Shown piece by piece: positions 23,101 to 32,100 of a DNA stretch of 64,000 bases; positions within the stretch are counted from its first letter, which is position 1, and each line of letters opens with the position of its first letter. Origin of the DNA: Incurvaria masculella (taxonomy: Eukaryota; Arthropoda; Insecta; Lepidoptera; Incurvariidae); assembly GCA_946894095.1 (NCBI GenBank), contig OX335655.1, positions 10,664,001 to 10,728,000 on the forward strand, given 5' to 3'. The translations under genes and the position numbers were made by a program. The notes under the pieces were generated by a model. That model did not search any database. It was not told the DNA's origin and saw only the letters and a program-made list of their open reading frames with translations.

Positions 23101-26100
23101 AGGCTGGCTGTGGGTTGGAGTCCACGCAAAACTTACCTACGTTACACGTTACTTACTAGGTAAGCAATGTAGCAGTGAAAGTGCAGAAAGGTTCTCGCGG
23201 CAAATGTTTTTTTTTTTAAATAGCCACCAAACGTCAACGAAGCTCTAAATGGGAATTATTGGATGTTTCTCATTAAATCATGCTATTTCGGCTCGAACGA
23301 TCTTGATTAAATTTGGTACATGGATACATTGTCCTGGACCAGTTTGACCCTATTTTGGACCAGTCATGTGGGTTACTTTTTATCCATGAGATAATTTAGC
23401 CGACACTAACCCGAGCGGAGCCGGGTACCGCAGCTAGTTATCCATACATTTGAAAACGCGGTCGATCGGTTTGGCGTAATCGCCAATTTCAGTGAGTAGT
23501 CAACTTCAGAATCCGTGTGCTCGGGTGCCGCCCGTGCTCATTCACACCTTCCCAAATTTAGCTCGTATTCCAAAGACATTAAACTAGGCTTTGTTTAATT
23601 TCTCTGTCGTATTCCTGTTTTTGCCTCCTTGGCAAATAACACAAAATACCAAAGTACTGGGGACGATTTTTTCATCGTGTTGACTTATTTATTGCTGCAG
23701 TATTTTATCTGCCCGACATTTTTAATGCGGTGAAGTGTTGGAAGTTGCTGGTATGATAGCTAGAGAAGTTAGAAGTTGGTTGTTAGTATTCAGAAGTTAT
23801 GATACTATACATAAATATGAGTGCTTAAATGTTGAATTTTAAAGCAGTTATTGCCAAATAAAATATGTATCTAGGAGGAAGTTTGTTTAAAATTATTCAA
23901 CGGAAACATTTTGCCTATCAATAAACTTACGGTTTCCCGCTTCCCGATGTCGTTCTTGGCCGACTACCCACCTTGACCTTGTGAGGATTTTCTATTCAAA
24001 ACTAGCTGATGTTCCCGGCTATGCTCGGGACCGTGTCGTTTTATACATTCACCCGAGCAGAGCCCGGTAAAATGTGTTTCCACCTTCGCGGACGTGTTAT
24101 TCTGTCAATCCTGAATCTCGACAATAGCTCCACATTTCGGGTCCAACTATATCTAAGAACCTTCCTCAGACTTCAAAGAATTTTTAAAAAAACCAGCCAA
24201 GTGCGAGTCGGACTCACACACGAAGGGTTCCGTAACATAATTATTATTATGTTATGTTATTTGACCCAAAGAAATCACGTTTCTGGTATGGTAGCCCCCT
24301 TTAATTTTTATTTGATTTAGATTTTTACGAAGCGGCAAATACATACCTGTGAGCATTTTAGCTGTCTACATATTACGGTTCATGAGATACAGCCCTGTGA
24401 CAGACGGACGGACCGACAGACGGAGGCTTAGCAATAGGGTTCCGTTCGTCACCCTTTGGGTACGGAACCCTAAAAATGCCGAATTGGTTCAGTCGTTCTC
24501 GAGTTTGGCGCTTACCAACACATTTAGTAATTATTAATACGGGGCCGACCGGTTTGCACCTCCATTTATGTATGCCTTCATCGACGAAGGCATTCGTTGT
24601 ATTGTGAATAAATCCATGATTTCTGCACCCGGAAACCATAATCTGTCTTTTTTTCGCCATCTTGTTATTTATTCACACCGGGCGGTTGTCGAGTGTGCCG
24701 CCGCGGGAGGGCGCTCGTCTCGCGTCGGCGGAGGGTGCTCATAGTTCGAGGGCCTCTCCGTGCGATGGTGCTGGACGGCTTAGTGCCTTCGAGCGAGGGA
24801 AGGAAGGACGGGGGCCGCGACCAAAACTCGTTTGCTTGCTCGTTTATATGGGGGCGGCGGCGCGCGGCGGGGCGCGGGGATTTACACGGTTACGCCGCCG
24901 GCGAATGAGTTCGCTTACCAATCCGCTCACTACTGAAGCCTGAGCCTGTAGTCCCAGTTGTTACCTCAATTTGCGTTTACGGCAAACCGATCAACTGGCG
25001 TTTTCAAATGTATGGAGAAATTGAAGAGCGCGCGCAGTGGGCGTTAAGCGAACTAACATTTGCGAGTCCGAGTTTGATTTGACAGCTTACTCACCGCCGC
25101 CGCCGGAAATACATTGCCGTTGCCGTTTACGCCGACTCTGCGCTTTCATACAAATCGGAAGTCCGAGTTTGACTTTGAATCAGCTTGAAGAAGTAAAACC
25201 ACAGAATATCTGGCAAAAACTTGTATGGAGTTTGACGTTTTTACGTAACTTCGAAGTTCCGTAAACGCCAATACAGGTGAAAACTGAGACTAGGAGCTCT
25301 GGCTTGAAATGATTGTAGCATATATTTTCAGCTACTGAAAACAATGTAAATAGTTGATTGATGGTTTATTGCGCTACTCACCCAGGCCCCTGGTCTAGCA
25401 GCCTTGTACCCTTGCGTGGGTCGTCAATATTTAGTAAAGTAAACCACAGCCTGTTCGGCAGTCGACGATTGCCAGACAGATTATAAACATATTTTTCTTA
25501 TATTTCCCAGCCATATTGTCAAAGCCATCATATTATAATTTGAGTAGTGGAATTAAAATCCCGGAATATTGTCAATCGACTTCATTATTGACATTATTAT
25601 GTATTCAAATGTGTTTTTATTTATAACGGCGGGGGCGGGGGGGGGGGGGGGGGAGGACTCAACAGTTTTTAACCCCATAGCCATGCTTAAAATGGGAAGG
25701 TCCTGGCATGCCACCCAATTCCCTGGGAAAGTGTTGTTTGAGCTAAAACTATGGCGTGATTTTAACTTTCATGCCCAGGTTTATTATTAAATGTATTGTG
25801 AAAATAAATTAACATGTAGGTATATAGTAGAGACCGTGTCAAAAAAAAAAGTTGTTGCATAGATACTATGTATTATATATATATAGACAGCAGTTAGGAG
25901 AACTTTTCCATCCGTGATGTGCATACATACATGTACAGTAATGTTTTTTCATGCCGTCGCACTCGAAAGAGAAATAATTGATAAATCTTCTTAACGCCAA
26001 ATTCAACATCGATACGACAGCAAGGGCTCTCAAATTCATTATATTTCCGGTGCAACGATATGAAAATATGTAACGTACGTGTACCAAAGCAATCGTGTCC

Positions 26101-29100
26101 AATGTTGATATTTCGACAAAATTTGGTCACTTGTTTGGTTTCTATCATAATTAATGTTCCATTTGATTAGCAAAAACAGGTTTTTTTTTACATACGAGCA
26201 CAAAAGTACCTGTCATTAGTGCGATTAACATATCCGAATACAAACTGCTTGTAAGGCAATGATCAGGTATTTATTTACATATTGCGATTTCAAATTGAAT
26301 ATTTAGTGAAAGTCGAAAGTACTAATGACTAATTATCACAGTATAACTCAATACATGATTACAGTACTTCATTCGATCAAAAGTGCTTGCTTTTAAAATC
26401 TCCACTTTGATTATGAATGCAAAAGTGCCCACTTATTACAACATATTTATGTATTCGATTACCATCAAATAAGTAATATGTGTGCATGCTATATCATATC
26501 GGTATTTTTTTTACTTCTGAAATGGCATGTGATAGTAAATTATTACTTGCCCTATGGGTTTCCTCAAACGTCTGGAAAAAGTGGATATCATGAGTTGCGC
26601 GTGTACCCTATAAACTTACGCTCTTTCACTGTATGGTGTAATAATGCAATCAGGGTTGCTTTATCGAAAGCAAACGGTACCGCCAGCCCCTCGCAAGCCT
26701 TCCACTAATGGCTTCTGGCTACCACTCCGACCTAGCGTTGAACCAATATAGGCATATGTAATGATTTCCTCGCGGACGTCACGCTAAATAAACCAAACAG
26801 TGAAAGCGTCATGTCGAACTCGAAAAAATATAATTTTATGTTATCAGTTTGTGTTATCCGAAAAAAAATCTCATATAAAAGTAAAGTGAAAATAAAAATT
26901 ACTTTGCTGCAGAGGTGAGCACAAAATATTTGCACATAATGGGGTGTCGAAAGAGCCACTACAGCATCGGGATAAATATAAATAAAAAAGTAAAATAACT
27001 ATTTTAGAATAGCTTCTAAAATAAAATTTGGGCACAGTAGGCGCGTCGTAGCGTGTCAGTTCCTCGTAGCACGTGTCATAGCGCAACGTACCGAAGCGCA
27101 GCACAGCGTAGCACGGAGAAGAGCGGCGTAGCTCGGCATAGCGCGTCATAGTTCCTCGTAGCACGTGTCATAGCGCAACGTAGCGAAGCGCAGCACAGCG
27201 TAGCACGGAGAAGAGCGGCGTAGCTCGGCGTAGCGCGTCATAGTTCCTCGTAGCACGTGTCATAGCGCAACGTAGCGAAGCGCAGCACAGCGTAGCACAG
27301 AGTAGAGCGGCGTAGCTCGGCGTAGCGCGTCATATTTCCTCGTAGCACGTGTCATAGCGCAACGTAGCGAAGCGCAGCACAGCGTAGCACGGAGTAGAGC
27401 GGCGGCGTAGCTGGGCGTAGTGCGTCATATTTCCTCGTAGCACGTGTCGCAGCGCGGGTTAGCGAGACGCAGCGCGGGGCGTAGCACTAACACGAGCGTT
27501 TATGCAGCCTCAAAAAAAAACGGCAAGAAAGAACTTTTGTTTTTTGAATATGCGCCCGCAAAATAATTAGTGAAAACTTGTGGAAGTGGTGAGGGCCGGC
27601 CTTTGACGCGGGTGTTTATTGCGTCAAAAGCCTCCCCCCGCCCCCAGTCTTGGTGTAATTAACCCTTGCATCATATCGAATCCTTGGATTCCGAACCATG
27701 GACCAGCTCGCATTCGTGACAAAATGCAGTGATTCATGAACTGGGAAGGGTTTTGAACACAGACCTCGGGCATGCAAGGCAGCTCCTGTGTAGCTTACGA
27801 TGTGTAGGTATTTAAGTACGATAACATTATTATTCACTCCGCCTTATTCCAGGTTTAAATTCTTCGTGTACTCGGCGTACGTGGAGCGGCGGACGGTGCC
27901 CGCGGTGCGCATCATCGCCGCGACGAGGACGCGCGGCTCCGGCCAGTTCTGGTGCCGGCTCTCGCTCGCCGACAATCGCACGCTGACGGTGCTCGGCAGG
28001 GTGAAGCCGATCCGCGAGAACTGGAACCTCAAGTACAGCGCGTGCTTCGTGCTGTGCCCGCTCGGCGAGACGGGCGCGACCCCGGACGACCTTGACGGCG
28101 CGAGCGTCTCGGTCGTCGGCCGCAGCCACGACGAGCCGACGAACATGCTCAAGGTCGTCGACACGAAGCCCGAGGCAGGAATCGAGGTAGGGTGCCAGAT
28201 TAGTTTCTCTCAGCGGCCGCGGAAGTGGGGGGCCGAGGGGGGCTAAATGCACTCCCTAAAGTCTAGCGTGGGGGGACGCTCTTGAAGGAAGGGGGTGAAC
28301 AAAGAAGTTTGCCCCCCTGTCATGGAGTACTTCCGCGATCGGTGTTTTCTTTGACTTATCTCTATTTGCAATATGTATTTGCATTCAACAGTAGATGCTT
28401 GCATGACCGGTTATTCATACATAATTTTCAGCATGTTTTTATGGTTACGTTCCAACCGTTTTTCTATCAATTTTAGGCTCAACAATTTATTTCTTATACG
28501 ACTATAAAGTGCGAGACATTTGGATATGCTCTTCACGAGCTGCTCATCTATGCAAGAAATGGTCTGGTACTCAGAAAAAATAACGTGAAGATTTGTGGGC
28601 TTGTATGAAATTTTAAAACACCAAATATTTCGGCCATACTCTTTGAATTAAGCAACCCTGATATTAGAAAAAAAACTGACTTAAAATGTAAACACCCTAG
28701 CCCTGTCTCTTATGATCTTATACTTGATGTGCCCTTTACCAACTTAATTAATCTATCAAGCAAATAATCAGGTATACCCACGGAGGAGGAAGGTATACCG
28801 GACTCTACTGGCTATAGACACTAAAGTAAACCAAAGTTACAATGAGCACGATGCATGAGTATTAGATGTGTACACTAGTTCTTACCAAATGTACTGTTTG
28901 CAGGACACATTATACGTGTGCGTGAAGCCGTTCCACTTCTCGTACTCGCGAGCTCTGTGGCTGCTGGAGTGGCTGGAGCTGCACCTGGAGCTGGGAGTGA
29001 GCCGATTCCTCATGTACGAGGAGTCGCTGAGCCCCAGCGTGCGTTGCCTGCTGGAGCACTACCGACGGCGGGGCTTGCTTACTCTTATGCCGTGGAAACT

Positions 29101-32100
29101 AGACTTCATATCTAAAGTAGAGATCAGGTGCGTATCGAGTGTTCCAGTTTGCTATCCGGCAGAGCTCGTACTCGTGAGCTCTGTGGCCGCTGGAGTGGCT
29201 GGAGCTGCATCTGAAACTAGGAGTGAGCCGGTTCCTCATGTACGAGGAGTCGCTGAGCCCCAGCGTGCGTTGCCTGCTGGAGCACTACCGACGGCGGGGC
29301 TTGCTTACTCTTATGCCGTGGAAACTAGACTTCATATCTAAAGTAGAGATCAGGTGCGTATCGAGTGTTCCAGTTTGCTATCCGGCAGAGCTCGTACTCG
29401 TGAGCTCTGTGGCCGCTGGAGTGGCTGGAGCTGCATCTGAAACTAGGAGTGAGCCGGTTCCTCATGTACCAGGAGTCGCTGAGCCCCAGCGTGCGCTGCC
29501 TGCTGGAGCACTACCGGCGGCGGGGCTTGGTCACTCTGATGCCATGGAAACTAGACTTCATATCCAAAGTAGAGATCAGGTGCGTATCGAGTATTCCGGT
29601 TTGCTATCAGGCAGTACTCGGACTCTTGAGCTCTGTGGCCGCTGGAGTGGCTGGAGCTGCACCTGGAGCTGAGAGTGAGCCGGTTCCTCATGTACCAGGA
29701 GTCGCTGAGCCCCAGCGTGCGCTGCCTGCTGGAGCACTACCGGCGGCGGGGCTTGCTCACTCTAATGCCATGGAAACTAGACTTCATATCCAAAGTAGAT
29801 ATCAGGTGCGTATCGATTATTCCGGTTTGCTATCAGGCAGTACTCGTACTCTTGAGCTCTGTGGCCGCTGGAGTGGCTGGAGCTGCACCTGGAGCTGAGA
29901 GTGAGCCGGTTCCTCATGTACCAGGAGTCGCTGAGCCCCAGCGTGCGTTGCCTGCTGGAGCACTACCGGCGGCGGGGCTTGCTCACTCTGATGCCGTGGA
30001 AACTAGACTTCATATCCAAAGTAGAGATCAGGTGCGTATCGAGTATTCCGGTTTGCTATCAGGCAGTACTCGTACTCTTGAGCTCTGTGGCTGCTGGAGT
30101 GGCTGGAGCTGCACCTGGAGCTGAGAGTGAGCCGGTTCCTCATGTATGAAGAGTCGCTGAGCCCCAGCAAGCGCTGCCTGCACTACAGACGTCGGGGCTT
30201 GCTCACTCTGATGCCGTGGAAACTAGACTTCATATCCAATGTAGAGATCAGGTTCGTATCAAGTGTTCTGGTTTGCCATCCGTGCGATGTTATGCAATAA
30301 CTGAAGTTGTGGTATGAGCAGTGATAATAAGTATATGGGTATTAGCCAATCTTTTCGAGTTACTTGAAACTGCAACACGGCGGAATAATCGAGAGGGTTG
30401 GAAATTTTTAAAATTATCATTGATTTTATCTGCAGCAATAAATGTTAGGCACACATTTAGCGTGTTTAGAGAAAAGCTATCAGTAGATACCATGGAGACT
30501 TATTCGAAATATCGGAAGTCACCAGTTGACTCGGCTGACTTCTTAAAATAGTGCACACATTCTGTAAGGAAAAAACCGGCCTAGTGCGAATCGGACTCGC
30601 ACAAGATGGAAGTTGTACTATCGTACAAAAGTTAACACAAAAATATACGTTTTTTGTATGGGACCCCCCTTTAATTTTTATTTTTTTTATTTTACATATT
30701 TGTTGTTATAGCGGCAAAATAAATACACACTCTGTGGAAATTTCAGCTGCCTACCTATTACGGTTCATGAGAAGCAGCCCTGTGACAGACGGACGGACGG
30801 ACAGCGGAGGATTAGTAATAGGATTCCGTTTTTACCCTTTGGGTACGGAACCCTAACAACGACAGTTTTCATTGCCGCAGTGACCATCTTTTATTCAATG
30901 CGGTGTTATCAACTAGGGCGGTATTCGGTCCTACAGTTATACGTGGAATCCGCACAACGGCCTACATTAATGGTCGAACTGTAAACCGACACCCGACTGC
31001 GCCCAGTGTTGCTTAACCTCAAGATTTTTAAAAGATGGTTATGCGCGTCGTGGAAGACATCGTACGACTAATGTTGATGCCAGGGTGTGTACAATGAAAC
31101 GTAGTGCCAAAGTGCTAAAAAGGGGTTAAAAAAGCATCAGAAGATGTCAATGCAACGAATACTCAAAAACCTGTGAAAAAATCACAGCATACACCAACTG
31201 AACGACTGATAAAATTAGCCCACCTATGATTTATAGCGTTTGACGTCAATACAAAAGGACGTCAAAGTTGTTATCGTCAAAAAGACACTTCTGACCTTTA
31301 ATGACAACGCTGGCATGTTATCTTCGGAGCAGGTACAAATCGATTTTGACCTACTTACAATCGGTTCTTCCATTCTGGGCCAATTAGGTTTAATCTGACA
31401 TGAGAATTGTGATGGTTGAATTACGAGTTTTCGTGCACACGTAGGAAGAACCAAGTGAGTAATTAGGGCGAACGAATACTATGCATGTAAGTTTGACTAC
31501 CAGAAGTTGAATTAATAAATGAAATAATATGTAAATGTAGAATGTAGAAGAAGAACGTAAAAGAAATCCATAAAAACAACTACTTTATGAGAATAGTGCA
31601 AGGCTGGACTTGAACTAGCAAATGTCACGAATGCAAGCTGGTCCATGGGATGGAATCTATGCAAAACCTTACATTTCCGGAATCCCGTACTAGGTGGTTG
31701 GTTGAGCCGCCCGGGTTGCTGCCACGGATGGTTGATCACATTGGATGCTAAGATGGTCAAAGCGCCAATTGTTTCCGTGTTTTCCACCCAGTTCAATGTA
31801 GCCGTTGCTCATAAAGGAAAGGTCGTACCTTATTCCTTCGGGAATACGGTGTTTTTTTAAGCGCTGGACGGTCTTTTCGAAGGACCCCAAGTTGTATTTT
31901 GAGGAAAATACGTCGGCAGGAAGTCCATTTTATAGTTTACCGAACCTATAGGGCGGCGAGTCGGACTCGCACACAAAGTGTTCCGTACCATCATACAAAA
32001 TTTAACTCAAAAATAAATACTTTTTATGTATTCTCCTTTAATTTTTACTATTTTTTATTTTACCTATTGTTATAGCGGCAAAATAATTACACACTCTGTG

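Noticed and set aside
27830..28252. Minus-strand frames opposite GT92 exon 3
   Set aside because: Shadows of a well-supported exon in the other strand.
28868..30149. A chain of 149-157-residue frames
   Set aside because: Created by the 226-bp repeat: each reads the exon frame once, then passes through the donor into a wrong frame of the next unit.
30321..30551. 76-codon plus-strand frame in GT92 intron 4
   Set aside because: AT-rich codon use, no motif, and no splice or neighbour support.
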